From NCBI GenBank assembly GCA_963707135.1, contig CAVPOY010000029.1, positions 1-64,000 on the forward strand: DNA of 64,000 bases, given 5' to 3'. The notes under the pieces were generated by a model that saw only the letters and a list, made by a program, of their open reading frames with translations, did not search any database and had not been told where the DNA came from. The DNA is from JBGSTR01 sp963707135. Lineage in GTDB: Bacteria; Pseudomonadota; Gammaproteobacteria; Chromatiales; Chromatiaceae. This document shows positions 29,042 to 38,195 of the stretch, one piece after another; the first letter of the stretch is position 1, and every line of letters begins with the position of its first letter. The position numbers were made by a program, and so were the translations under genes.

Positions 29042-30553
29042 ATGTCCGCGTCCCTCGACCAATCGTCAGAATCGCGGTCGACCCGCGCGTTGTTCGCCTT
29101 GATGTTGTTGACGATGGCGTTTGCGCCCTTGTTTCGGGGAGGCCTGCAGCCGCTCGCATCGATGAGCCTTCAGGTCGCCGCTGTCGCGCTCCTGCTCGCG
29201 GCCTTCTGGCGCGGCACCTTTCCGCTGACACGACGTGAGGGCGTTGCGCTCGCCCTGGTTGCCTGCTTCCCGCTGCTCTACATGATTCCGCTACCGTGGG
29301 ACTGGAGCGAGGCGCTTCCCGGGCGCCCGTTCTACTTTGAGAACATGGAGGCGCTCCTCGACGCCGTCCCGGCGGCTTTTCCGGCGTCTTTGGTTCCGTA
29401 CCGCACGGAATCCGCTTGGCTCGCGCTCTTGTTGCCGATCGGTGTCTTCGTCGCAACACGCGCCCTGAACGAAAAGCACGTTCGTTTACTTGTTTTTGTC
29501 CTGATCGGGGTCGCGGCCGTGCAGGCGACCATCGGACTGATGCAGTACGGTGCCGGCCGTGAGAGTCCTCTGTATTTCGGGATAGAGTTCGGGCACATCG
29601 GCAACGCTATTGGGACGTACACGAATCGCAATCATCTTGCCGGGTTGATCGAGATGACGCTTCCGCTGGTGCTCGGGCTGTTGGTTTACTCGGTCGGGCG
29701 CGGCCGTAGTCGTCGGGGCGGCACCGCATCGCGGGCCTCGTTCCTCGGCTCCAGGCGAGGGCAGGCGACACTGATCTACGCATCGCTCGCCGTATTGCTG
29801 ATCCTCGGCGTGATCTTCACTCGATCCCGTACCGGTATCGCGTTGATGATCCTGGGCGTCATTCTTGTTACTTCGATTTTTTCCCGCCGGATCGGCGGCG
29901 ACAACGTGTTCGGCCCCGTGGGTACGCTGGTCGCCCTGGGGATAGGGCTGGCCGTTACGATCGGGTTGATACCGGTGCTCGATCGCTTCTCGCTGGAGAA
30001 TGTCGAAGGAGACACGCGTTGGACGGTTTTTGCAGCCGCGATCGCGGGCATCGGAACGTTTTTCCCGTTCGGAAGCGGCCCGGGCACCTTTCAATCGGTG
30101 TTTCCCTATTTTCAGGTGCCAGAGCTGGGTCGGGTGTTCGTGAACCGCGTCCACAACGACTATCTCGAATGGGTGTTTGAAGGCGGGCTGATTGCCGCGG
30201 CCCTGATCCTTTTTCTTATCGTGCTCTACGCCCTTCAGTGGAAGCGGGTCTGGGCGGCAGGACCCTGGTCGGAGCTCAGATTTCTGAAGGTGAGCGCCGG
30301 CGTCGGCGTGTTTCTACTGTTGATACACGAGCTTGTCGATTACAACCTGCACACCCCGGCCAATCAGGTGTTCTTCGCCTTTCTGCTCGGCATCTTCTTC
30401 CACACGACCGGTTCCGAGGAGGAGGCGCCGTCGCGAAGGCGCCGATGGACGCCAAACCTCGGGGCCGAGCCACAGTCCCTGCCGAGCGTCGCTCCGATCC
30501 GACCGGTAGAGGTCCCGCCGGATCAGATCAGGAATCCGTTTTTGGATGATTGA
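29042..30553 (+). CDS. O-antigen ligase / Wzy-like polymerase, multi-pass membrane protein
   Basis: A 503-residue integral membrane protein with about 11-12 hydrophobic segments, for example ALFALMLLTMAFAPLFRGGL, LLVFVLIGVAAVQATIGLM and LIAAALILFLIVLYALQW. The periplasmic loop with the family signature FGHIGNAIGTYTNRNHLAG, and VFVNRVHNDYLEWVFEGGLI (H-N-D-Y-L-E), matches the O-antigen ligase/polymerase (Wzy_C) family. I set ATG 29042 since upstream codons back to 28979 are charged and lack a start context. It is divergent from the export gene and probably polymerises or ligates the EPS. The C-terminal tail is Arg-rich and cytoplasmic. Confidence 0.78.
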   Translation: MSASLDQSSESRSTRALFALMLLTMAFAPLFRGGLQPLASMSLQVAAVALLLAAFWRGTFPLTRREGVALALVACFPLLYMIPLPWDWSEALPGRPFYFENMEALLDAVPAAFPASLVPYRTESAWLALLLPIGVFVATRALNEKHVRLLVFVLIGVAAVQATIGLMQYGAGRESPLYFGIEFGHIGNAIGTYTNRNHLAGLIEMTLPLVLGLLVYSVGRGRSRRGGTASRASFLGSRRGQATLIYASLAVLLILGVIFTRSRTGIALMILGVILVTSIFSRRIGGDNVFGPVGTLVALGIGLAVTIGLIPVLDRFSLENVEGDTRWTVFAAAIAGIGTFFPFGSGPGTFQSVFPYFQVPELGRVFVNRVHNDYLEWVFEGGLIAAALILFLIVLYALQWKRVWAAGPWSELRFLKVSAGVGVFLLLIHELVDYNLHTPANQVFFAFLLGIFFHTTGSEEEAPSRRRRWTPNLGAEPQSLPSVAPIRPVEVPPDQIRNPFLDD

Positions 30554-30675
30554 CAGCAGATTGCGCGGGTCCCGCGAACCGGTGAACGGGCTCTTCCGCC
30601 GGAACGTCACACCAGTCGTCGGGCCTAACCTAGAACCTAGTCAGATCCCCGAGCCGGCCGCTTCAGAGACCAACC

Positions 30676-32526
30676 ATGCCCCAATTCCGCTCACGCACCA
30701 GCACCCACGGACGCAACATGGCCGGCGCTCGCGCCCTCTGGCGGGCGACCGGGATGACCGACGCGGATTTCGAGAAGCCGATCGTCGCCATCTCGAACTC
30801 CTTCACCCAGTTCGTGCCGGGTCATGTCCACCTGAAGGATCTCGGGCAGCTGGTCGCGCGCGAGATCGAGGCCGCGGGCGGCGTGGCCAAGGAGTTCAAC
30901 ACCATCGCCGTCGATGACGGGATCGCGATGGGGCATGGGGGGATGCTGTACTCGCTGCCGTCCCGGGAGCTGATCGCCGACTCGGTCGAGTACATGGTCA
31001 ATGCCCATTGCGCCGACGCCCTGGTGTGCATCTCCAATTGCGACAAGATCACGCCCGGGATGCTGATGGCCGCCTTGCGGCTGAACATTCCGACCGTGTT
31101 CGTCTCCGGCGGTCCGATGGAGGCGGGGAAGGTGGTGCGCGATGGCACCGAGCGGCACCTGGACTTGGTGGACGCTATGGTGGTGGCCGCCGACCCGAAC
31201 GAGAGCGATGAGGCCGTGGCCGAATACGAGCGTTCGGCTTGCCCCACCTGCGGCTCCTGCTCGGGGATGTTCACGGCGAACTCGATGAACTGCCTGACCG
31301 AGGCGCTGGGCCTCAGCCTGCCCGGAAACGGCTCGCTGCTCGCGACCCACGCGCTCCGCCGTGAGCTGTTCCTGGAAGCCGGGCGGCTGGTCGTCGATCT
31401 CGCCAAGCGCTACTACGAGCACGACGACGAGGGTGTCCTGCCACGGACGATCGCCAACCTGCGGGCGTTCGAGAACGCCATGAGCCTCGATATCGCGATG
31501 GGCGGGTCGACGAATACGGTCCTGCACCTGCTGGCGGCGGCCCACGAGGCGGGTGTCGGGTTCGGCATGTCGGACATCGACCGCTTGAGCCGGAAGGTGC
31601 CGAATCTCTGCAAGGTCGCACCGGCGACCCAGCAGTACCACATGGAGGACGTCCACCGGGCCGGCGGCGTCATCGGCATCCTCGGCGAGCTCGACCGCGC
31701 CGGGTTGATCCATCGCGATGTGGCCACCGTGCACAGCGAGACCCTCGGTTCGGCACTCGATCGCTGGGACGTGATGCGCGGCGATCAGCCGGCGCCGCGC
31801 GAGCGTTTCCTGGCCGCGCCGGGCGGCATTCCCACCCAGGTGGCGTTCAGCCAGTCGAGCCTGTGGCCGGACCTGGATCTGGACCGGGCGGGCGGCTGCA
31901 TCCGGGACCTGGAGCACGCCTACAGCCGCGACGGCGGGCTCGCGGTGCTCTACGGCAACCTGGCCGAGCAGGGCTGTATCGTCAAGACGGCCGGCGTGGA
32001 CGCCGAGCTGCTGATTTTCGCCGGGCCGGCGCGCGTCTTCGAGAGCCAGGAGGCCGCCGTCAGTGCCATCCTCGGCGATCGGGTCCAACCCGGGGACGTC
32101 GTCGTGATCCGTTACGAGGGACCCAAGGGCGGCCCCGGGATGCAGGAGATGCTCTACCCGACCAGCTACCTGAAATCCAGAGGGCTGGGCAAGGCCTGCG
32201 CCCTGATCACGGACGGGCGCTTCTCCGGCGGGACCTCGGGGCTGTCGATCGGGCACGTCTCGCCCGAGGCGGCCGAGGGTGGGCTGATCGGGCTGGTCGA
32301 GGACGGGGACCGGATCGAGATCGATATCCCAGGCCGCCGCATTCACCTGGCCGCGCCCGACGACGTGCTGGCCGCCAGGCGGGCCGAGATGGCTGGCCGG
32401 GGCGAGAAGGCGTGGCGGCCGGCGACCCGTCAGCGCGAGGTCTCGGCTGCGCTGAAGGCCTACGCGGCGCTTACGACCAGTGCCGCCCAGGGTGCGGTGC
32501 GGGACGTGTCCCAGATCGGGCGGTAG
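30676..32526 (+). CDS. ilvD: Dihydroxy-acid dehydratase
   Basis: A 616-residue enzyme converting 2,3-dihydroxy-isovalerate and -methylvalerate to the 2-keto acids for valine and isoleucine. Motifs: the N-terminal RSRTSTHGRNMAGARALWRA, AVDDGIAMGHGGMLYSLPSR, and Fe-S cluster cysteines in SNCDKITPGM and CPTCGSCSGMFTANSMNC. The C-terminal FSGGTSGLSIGHVSPEAAEG and EIDIPGRRIHL are also typical. Length equals the long E. coli-type IlvD. The gene is intact. Expression control is not evident; no attenuator was recognised. Confidence 0.95.
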   Translation: MPQFRSRTSTHGRNMAGARALWRATGMTDADFEKPIVAISNSFTQFVPGHVHLKDLGQLVAREIEAAGGVAKEFNTIAVDDGIAMGHGGMLYSLPSRELIADSVEYMVNAHCADALVCISNCDKITPGMLMAALRLNIPTVFVSGGPMEAGKVVRDGTERHLDLVDAMVVAADPNESDEAVAEYERSACPTCGSCSGMFTANSMNCLTEALGLSLPGNGSLLATHALRRELFLEAGRLVVDLAKRYYEHDDEGVLPRTIANLRAFENAMSLDIAMGGSTNTVLHLLAAAHEAGVGFGMSDIDRLSRKVPNLCKVAPATQQYHMEDVHRAGGVIGILGELDRAGLIHRDVATVHSETLGSALDRWDVMRGDQPAPRERFLAAPGGIPTQVAFSQSSLWPDLDLDRAGGCIRDLEHAYSRDGGLAVLYGNLAEQGCIVKTAGVDAELLIFAGPARVFESQEAAVSAILGDRVQPGDVVVIRYEGPKGGPGMQEMLYPTSYLKSRGLGKACALITDGRFSGGTSGLSIGHVSPEAAEGGLIGLVEDGDRIEIDIPGRRIHLAAPDDVLAARRAEMAGRGEKAWRPATRQREVSAALKAYAALTTSAAQGAVRDVSQIGR

Positions 32527-32547
32527 AGATTCGGTCCGTCGATCCCG

Positions 32548-33216
32548 CTACAGCGAGCCCCAGGAGTTCTTGCGCCGGCGCAGGCGCAGGTGCGGCAGCA
32601 GGAGCCCGATCAGCACGCCGCCCCCCAGCACCCCGGCGCCGATCATGAACCAGCGCTGATCGGTCTGGTTCTTCAGGTCCCGGTTCTCCTGTTGCAGGTC
32701 GGCGCGCTCGCGGGTGAGCTCGGCCACCTGAATGCGGAGGCGTTCCCGGTCACTGGTGATGTCGACCACGTTGGCGGAGGCATGCCGAATGGTCGCGTAC
32801 TCCTGCTCGATGCGCTGCTTGTCGCGTTCCAGCCGCTGGTAGCGCGATTGCAGGTCCGCGTGCTCGGACTGAAGCGCCGCGAGCCGGGCCGTAAGGGCAT
32901 CCGGCTCCTGCTGAAGCTCCTTCAGGCGGGTCTCCATCTCCGCGATCCGGGTGCGCGCCACCGGCTCTTCCTGAAGCTGGCGCTCCAGCACGAACCCCAC
33001 GGTGCCGTCCTCGGTCCGGACGCGCGCGTAATCGGTGCTCTCGTTGACGCTCAACACCTCGAGCGGCGTGCCGCTGGGCATCATCCGAACGATCTTGTAC
33101 CGGGTGCTCTCCCCGGCGCGAAGCGTGACCTCGAGCTGATCCGATACATAACGGGTATCCGCCCGCGCGGCGAAAGCGGCGCAAAGGAAAACCGGCAGGA
33201 GCAGGAAGGGTCTCAC
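32548..33216 (-). CDS. Exported SH3-like protein, TIGR04211 type, with coiled coil and C-terminal TM
   Basis: A 222-residue protein. I set the start at GTG 33216 because it begins a signal peptide (RPFLLLPVFLCAAFAARA) directly after a purine-rich site; the frame stays open further upstream but overlaps non-coding sequence. An SH3-like domain follows (VSDQLEVTLRAGESTRYKI, LEVLSVNESTDYARVR, VGFVLERQLQEEP). Then comes a long coiled coil (LKELQQEPDALTARLAALQ through RERADLQQENRDLKNQ), and a C-terminal TM helix (WFMIGAGVLGGGVLIGLLLP) before an Arg-rich tail. The order matches TIGR04211-type SH3 proteins (E. coli YgiM-like). Probably an inner-membrane envelope protein with a periplasmic SH3 part. 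Confidence 0.85.
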   Translation of the reverse strand: MRPFLLLPVFLCAAFAARADTRYVSDQLEVTLRAGESTRYKIVRMMPSGTPLEVLSVNESTDYARVRTEDGTVGFVLERQLQEEPVARTRIAEMETRLKELQQEPDALTARLAALQSEHADLQSRYQRLERDKQRIEQEYATIRHASANVVDITSDRERLRIQVAELTRERADLQQENRDLKNQTDQRWFMIGAGVLGGGVLIGLLLPHLRLRRRKNSWGSL

Positions 33217-33409
33217 GACAGGTCCTCGAAAGGGTGGCTTACCGGGCAAGAAGGGCGCCGAAGAGGGTCGGGGTGAGGCAATTGTGCCAGGATGTTCCAA
33301 GGACGGAACTTCCGAATTCCCCCTCGCCCGCTTGCGGGAGAGGGTCGGGGTGAGGGCCCGTCTTCTCCAAATCGCCGCTCCGTCAGGACCCCTCGCCCGG
33401 TCACCTGAG

Positions 33410-34337
33410 TCAATACCGCGGCACCAACAGCAGCTCGAGCAGGGCCTTCTGGGCATGGAGCCGGTTCTCCGCCTCGTCCCAGACCACGGACCGGGGACCG
33501 TCGATCACCGCCGCGGTGACCTCTTCGCCTCGATGCGCCGGCAGGCAGTGCATGAAGATCGCGTCGCCGTTGGCCTTCGCCATCAGGGCGTTCGTGACCT
33601 GATAACGGGCGAACAGCGTTCGGCGCTCCGCCTGCTCGTCCTCCTGGCCCATGCTGGCCCAGACATCGGTGGCCACCAGGTCCGCGCCCTCGGCCGCCTG
33701 CTCCGGGTCGCGGACGACTCGGCAGCGGTCTGCGGCGGCGGCGAGCAGATCGCCTGTCCGGCTCGAATCCCTCGGGGCAGGCGATCCGCAGCTCGAAGTC
33801 GAACAGCCGGGCCGCGTTCATATAGGAGTGGCACATGTTGTTGCCGTCCCCTATCCAGGCCACCCGTTTGCCCCGTATGTCCCCCCGGTGTTCCTGATAG
33901 GTCTGCATGTCCGCCAGCAACTGGCAGGGGTGAAAGCGGTCGGTCAGGCCGTTGATCACGGGTACCGCCGAGTGGGCCGCGAAACGCTCGATGGTTTCCT
34001 GTTCGAAGGTGCGGATCATCACGGCGTCCACCATCCGCGACAGCACGCGCGCGCTGTCCTCGACCGGTTCGCCGCGCCCAAGCTGGGTGTCCCGCGGCGA
34101 CAGGAACAACGCGTGGCCGCCGAACTGGACCATTCCCGCCTCGAACGAGACCCGGGTGCGGGTCGAGGATTTCTCGAAAATCATCGCCAGCGTGCGATGG
34201 CGCAGCGGGCGGTAGTCCTCTCCCGCGCGGAGCATCCGCTTCAGCTCGGTGCCGCGGGCGATCAGCGCGCGCGCCTCGTCCGAGCTGAGATCGAGCAAGG
34301 ACAGGAAATGCCGACAGGGGATCGAGTGAGGGTCCAT
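33410..34337 (-). CDS. argF: Ornithine carbamoyltransferase, with one frame change
   Basis: Arginine biosynthesis: carbamoyl phosphate plus ornithine gives citrulline. The 5' part has the carbamoyl-phosphate site FEKSSTRTRVSFEAGM, MIRTFEQ, FHPCQLLADMQTYQE and GDGNNMCHSYMNAARLF. After GFEPD the reading frame changes near 33765 (928 bases, 1 mod 3). The 3' part then gives ATDVWASMGQEDE, the HCLP motif IFMHCLPAHRGEEVT and the end LLELLLVPRY. As read, the open frame runs on to 33213 with nonsense sequence. The gene belongs with argD 33 bases upstream, and a core arginine gene is unlikely to be broken, so a read error is probable. Confidence 0.88.
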
Positions 34338-34369
34338 GTGGTGATCGCGACCAGTTCGAGAGCCGGCCG

Positions 34370-35548
34370 TCAGGACTGGCCGAGGAATTCCCGGATCAGG
34401 GCTCCGAGCGACCGAACCAGCTCCTGTGCCTCCGTTTGCTGCAGCACCAGCGGCGGAAGCAGTCGGATGACCCGTTCGGCGGTGACATTGATCAGCAGCC
34501 CCTGATTCAGCGCCTGCTCCACGAGAACCGCGCAGGGCCGATCGAGCTCGATACCGATCATCAGCCCCCGGCCGCGAATATCCGCGACGCCATCGACACC
34601 GGCCAAGGCCTCTCGGAAGGCGCCGAGCAGGAAAGCACCCAGTCGTTCGGCATGGACCACCAGGTCTTGTGCCTCGATGGTCTCGAGCACGGCGCGCGCG
34701 GCACGGCAGGCGAGCGGGTTGCCGCCGAACGTGGACCCGTGCGACCCGGGGCCGAACACGTCCGCGGCGGCCCCCCGTGCCAGGCAGGCCCCGATCGGTA
34801 CCCCGTTGCCGAGTCCCTTGGCCAGCGTGATGACGTCCGGCGCCGCGCCGCTATGCTGGAAGGCGAACATCCGGCCGGTGCGTCCGATGCCGGTCTGGAT
34901 CTCGTCCAGGATCAGCAGCCAGCCTTCGCGGTCGCAGATGGCGCGCAGTCGCGGCAGGTAATCCTCTGCCGGCACATTGATTCCGCCCTCTCCCTGGATC
35001 GGCTCGATCAGGATCGCGACGATGTTCTGGCGATTGAGCGCGGCCGTCTCGACCGCCTCCAGGTCGTCGAACGGGACGCGCACGAATCCCTGGACCAGCG
35101 GCTCGTAGCCGGCCTGGACCTTGCGGTTGCCGGTCGCCGAAAGGGTCGCGAGCGTGCGGCCGTGGAAGCTGTTTTCGGCGACCAGGATCGCCGGGTTCTC
35201 GATCCCGCGCCGGTGAGCGTGGAGCCGGGCGAGCTTAATCGCGGCCTCGTTCGCCTCGGCGCCGGAGTTGGCGAAGAAGGCCCGGTCCATCCCCGCGAGC
35301 GCGGTGATCAAGGCCCCCAGTCGCTCCTGCTCTGCTATCCGGTAGATGTTCGAGGTGTGCAGCAGCCGCCCCGCCTGCTCGCAGATAGCGTCGCGCACCG
35401 CCGGATGGGCGTGGCCGAGCCCACAAACCGCGATGCCCGACAGCGCGTCAAGGTAGCGCTTGCCGGCCTTGTCCCACAGCCAGACGCCCTCGCCGCGCTC
35501 AAAGCTGACGGCCAGCCGCTTGTAAGTCGCCATCAAGGGTTCGCTCAT
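34370..35548 (-). CDS. argD: Acetylornithine aminotransferase (class III PLP-dependent)
   Basis: A 392-residue PLP enzyme for arginine (and possibly lysine) biosynthesis. Motifs: LSGIAVCGLGHAHPAVRDAI, ANSGAEANEAAIKLAR, NSFHGRTLATLSATG, the PLP Asp in LILDEIQTGIGRTG and the Schiff-base Lys region VITLAKGLGNGVPIG. GSHGSTFGGNPLACRAA follows. ArgD is upstream of argF on the same strand with a 32-base gap, so they form an argDF operon. The start at ATG 35548 gives the family's usual N-terminus (MSEPLMATYKRLAVSFERGEG). The product could also act as a succinyl-diaminopimelate aminotransferase, but context favours ArgD. Confidence 0.9.
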   Translation of the reverse strand: MSEPLMATYKRLAVSFERGEGVWLWDKAGKRYLDALSGIAVCGLGHAHPAVRDAICEQAGRLLHTSNIYRIAEQERLGALITALAGMDRAFFANSGAEANEAAIKLARLHAHRRGIENPAILVAENSFHGRTLATLSATGNRKVQAGYEPLVQGFVRVPFDDLEAVETAALNRQNIVAILIEPIQGEGGINVPAEDYLPRLRAICDREGWLLILDEIQTGIGRTGRMFAFQHSGAAPDVITLAKGLGNGVPIGACLARGAAADVFGPGSHGSTFGGNPLACRAARAVLETIEAQDLVVHAERLGAFLLGAFREALAGVDGVADIRGRGLMIGIELDRPCAVLVEQALNQGLLINVTAERVIRLLPPLVLQQTEAQELVRSLGALIREFLGQS

Positions 35549-35581
35549 CGCGCAGGCCCCGATCGATCACCAAAAAACAAA

Positions 35582-35614
35582 AAAGGCGGTTCCTCCGCGA
35601 GGGAAACCGCCTTT
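35582..35614 (-). terminator. Rho-independent terminator downstream of sodB
   Basis: On the minus strand AAAGGCGGTTTCC pairs with GGAACCGCCTTT around a short GC loop, and the stem is followed by TTTTTGTTTTTT. It lies about 155 bases after the sodB stop and just before the argD start, so it insulates the arg genes from sodB. Confidence 0.85.
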
Positions 35615-35768
35615 GTGAAAAGGCGAAGGGCGCGACGATAACGCGAAAGCGGCAGGTCGCACAAGAATGTGCGCCCTTTTCGAGGCGTATCTGGTTGGCT
35701 TATCGTTTCGTAACGCCGCCTGGGCCGCGGTAGAACGTCATCCGCGCCCAAACATGGACGATTGCGCG

Positions 35769-36351
35769 TCAGCCCCCGTAGTTGCTCGCTACGAAGTCCC
35801 AGTTAACCAGCTTCCAGATCTCTTCCAGATACTTCGGGCGGGCGTTGCGGTAGTCGACGTAATAGGCGTGCTCCCAGACGTCGACCGTGAGCAGCGCCGT
35901 CTTGCCCGAGGTCATCGGGGTCCCGGCGTTGGAAGTGTTCATGATCTCGACGCTGCCGTCGGCGTTCTTCACGAGCCAGGTCCAGCCGGAGCCGAAGTTG
36001 GTGGCGGCCGACTGGGCGAACTGCTTCTTGAACTCGTCGAACGACCCGAACTTGGCGTTGATCGCGTCCGCTAGTGCGCCGCTCGGCTCGCCGCCGCCGT
36101 TCCGGGCTGAGTCCGTTCCAGTAGAAGGTGTGGTTCCAGACCTGGGCCGCGTTGTTGAACACGCCCCCCGAGGATTTCTGGATGATGTCCTCAAGACTCA
36201 TGGACTCGAACTCGGTCCCCGGAATCAGGTTGTTCAGGTTGGTGACGTAGGTCTGGTGGTGCTTGCCGTAGTGGTATTCGATCGTCTCCGCGGAGATGAC
36301 GGGCTCCAGGGCATTGTTCGCGTACGGGAGCGGGGGAAGTTCGTGTGCCAT
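35769..36351 (-). CDS. sodB: Superoxide dismutase (Fe/Mn), with one frame change
   Basis: Converts superoxide to O2 and H2O2 in the cytoplasm. The N-terminus MAHELPPLPYANNALEPVIS, IEYHYGKHHQTYVTNLNN (metal His) and NHTFYWNGLSP lie in one frame. The rest, GGGEPSGALADAINAKFGS, ATNFGSGWTWLVKN, and the metal ligands in VDVWEHAYYVDYRNARPKYL, lies in the next. The break is near 36110, where CCGGAAC has an apparent extra base before GGCGGCGGC (583 bases, 1 mod 3). AxxFGSGW and TFYW point to the iron form (SodB). Length about 193 residues is normal. The frame change is likely a read error. Confidence 0.9.
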
Positions 36352-36543
36352 CGGATGGTACCTCTTGGAATTTATCGGTGGTCGCTTGGAGCCGTCGGCA
36401 ACCGGGGCGCCGCGGCGGTGAAAGCCCTAACGGCAGGGGCGTTGATCGAACCGAAAAGGGTATGGTCGCCGCGTGTGCTTTGCAACGACTCGCCGTCCTG
36501 TGTGACCATCGCGCCATCCTGAACCCGGTCGTTCGGCAGCACC

Positions 36544-38118
36544 TTGAGCCTCAACGCGATTGATCTCGGCATCTTCGCGAGCCGTCTGGAGGCGGTCTGC
36601 GACGAGATGGGGGTCGTGCTCCGCCAGGCCGCCTTCTCGCCCAATATCCGCGACCGGCTCGACTTCTCCTGCGCGGTCTTCGACCGGCGCGGGCGGCTCT
36701 GCGCACAGGCCGCGCACATCCCGGTCCATCTGGGGAGCATGGCCTATGCGATGGCCGGCATCGTCGCCGACGTGGCCTGGGGCGAGGGCGACCTGGTGAT
36801 CCTCAACGACCCCTTCCTCGGCGGCACTCACCTGCCCGACGTCACCCTGATCGCCCCGGTCTTTACCGGCGGCTCGTTGATCGGCTTCGTCGTCAATCGT
36901 GCGCACCACGCGGACATTGGCGCGGCCACGCCGGGATCCATGCCGGTATCGAGTCGGATCGAAGAGGAGGGGCTCGTGATCTCGCCGAGACACCTGGTCC
37001 GCGCCGGCCAGCTCGACAGCGCTTGCCTCGACGGCGTCATAGGCGCGACCCGGAACGCGGACGATGCCCGGGGCGATTTTTTTGCCCAGATCAGCGCCAA
37101 TCGCGCTGGCGCGGAACGCCTGCGGATCCTGGTCGAGCAGATGGGGACCCCGCTCTACGAGTCCGCGCTGGGGGATCTGAACGACTACGGCGAGCGGCTG
37201 GCCTGCTCGGCCCTGGCCGAGATCCCGCCCGGCACCTACAGGTTCGAGGATTGGATGGACGACGACGGACAGGGTACCCGCGATATCCCGATCCGGGTCG
37301 CGATCACGGTGGCCGGGAGCCGAGTCCACCTGGATTTCACCGGGACTGCGCCACAGGTTCCGGGCAACGTCAATTGCCCGCTCTCGGTTGCCGCGGCGGC
37401 CGTGCTCTATGTCTTTCGTTGCCTGATGCCGGCCCACACCCCGGCGTGCGAGGGCACCTTTCGTCCGATAACCCTGGAGGCACCGGCGGGCTGTCTGCTG
37501 AATGCGCGGCGGCCGGCGGCGGTCGCGGCCGGCAACGTCGAGACCAGCAGCCGAATCGTCGACGTGGTGATGGGCGCGCTGGCGCGGGCGATACCGGAGC
37601 GCATCCCCGGCGCCAGCCAGGGCAGCATGAACAACCTGGCGATGGGAAGCGCCGATACCGGTTCCGCCTGGGACTACTACGAGACCATCGGAGGCGGCAT
37701 GGGTGCCGGCGCCGTCGGCGGGGGTTGGTCCGGCGTCCAGACCCACATGACCAACACGCTGAACACGCCGATCGAGGTCCTGGAGTCGCGCTACCCGTTG
37801 CGGGTGGCGCGCTACGAGCTGCGCCGCGGCTCCGGCGGGAACGGTAGGCGCCGTGGAGGTGACGGCCTGATCCGGGAGCTCGAGCTCCTGGCCCCGGGCC
37901 GGGTGACCCTGCTTACCGAGCGCCGTCGCCGCGCGCCCTGGGGTGCCGCGGGGGGTGGGCCGGGAGCAACCGGGCGCAACCGGCTCGACGGTCGCGATCT
38001 GCCCGGCAAGCTGTGCCTGTCCGTGGCCCCGGGCCAGCGTCTGAGCATCGAGACGCCGGGCGGCGGCGGCTGGGGGGCTACACCTGAGGCCGCGGCCGAG
38101 GAGGCCCCGGCGCCATGA
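36544..38118 (+). CDS. Hydantoinase B / oxoprolinase family protein
   Basis: A 524-residue protein of the HyuB family (ATP-dependent N-methylhydantoinase or 5-oxoprolinase B subunit). Family motifs: NPF-type segment ILNDPFLGGTHLPDVTLI, VVNRAHHADIGAATPGSM, VHLDFTGTAPQVPGNVNC and QGSMNNLAMGS. The C-terminus ETPGGGGWG is the usual HyuB ending. The start is TTG 36544, close to the family N-terminus. No hyuA partner is visible in the window, which is unusual because A and B subunits normally act together. It may be an orphan subunit or pair with a distant gene; the reaction is therefore unassigned. Confidence 0.82.
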   Translation: MSLNAIDLGIFASRLEAVCDEMGVVLRQAAFSPNIRDRLDFSCAVFDRRGRLCAQAAHIPVHLGSMAYAMAGIVADVAWGEGDLVILNDPFLGGTHLPDVTLIAPVFTGGSLIGFVVNRAHHADIGAATPGSMPVSSRIEEEGLVISPRHLVRAGQLDSACLDGVIGATRNADDARGDFFAQISANRAGAERLRILVEQMGTPLYESALGDLNDYGERLACSALAEIPPGTYRFEDWMDDDGQGTRDIPIRVAITVAGSRVHLDFTGTAPQVPGNVNCPLSVAAAAVLYVFRCLMPAHTPACEGTFRPITLEAPAGCLLNARRPAAVAAGNVETSSRIVDVVMGALARAIPERIPGASQGSMNNLAMGSADTGSAWDYYETIGGGMGAGAVGGGWSGVQTHMTNTLNTPIEVLESRYPLRVARYELRRGSGGNGRRRGGDGLIRELELLAPGRVTLLTERRRRAPWGAAGGGPGATGRNRLDGRDLPGKLCLSVAPGQRLSIETPGGGGWGATPEAAAEEAPAP

Positions 38119-38195
38119 CGCGGCGGCTCGGCAGCGGCCGGTTTTCCGCCGCTCGTCCAGTCCGTTGACTTTCCCCTTGCGACGAGCGAAGTGCG

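Noticed and set aside
30691..32346. A 551-codon minus-strand open frame
   Set aside because: Antisense to intact ilvD; no domains; long antisense frames are common in GC-rich DNA.
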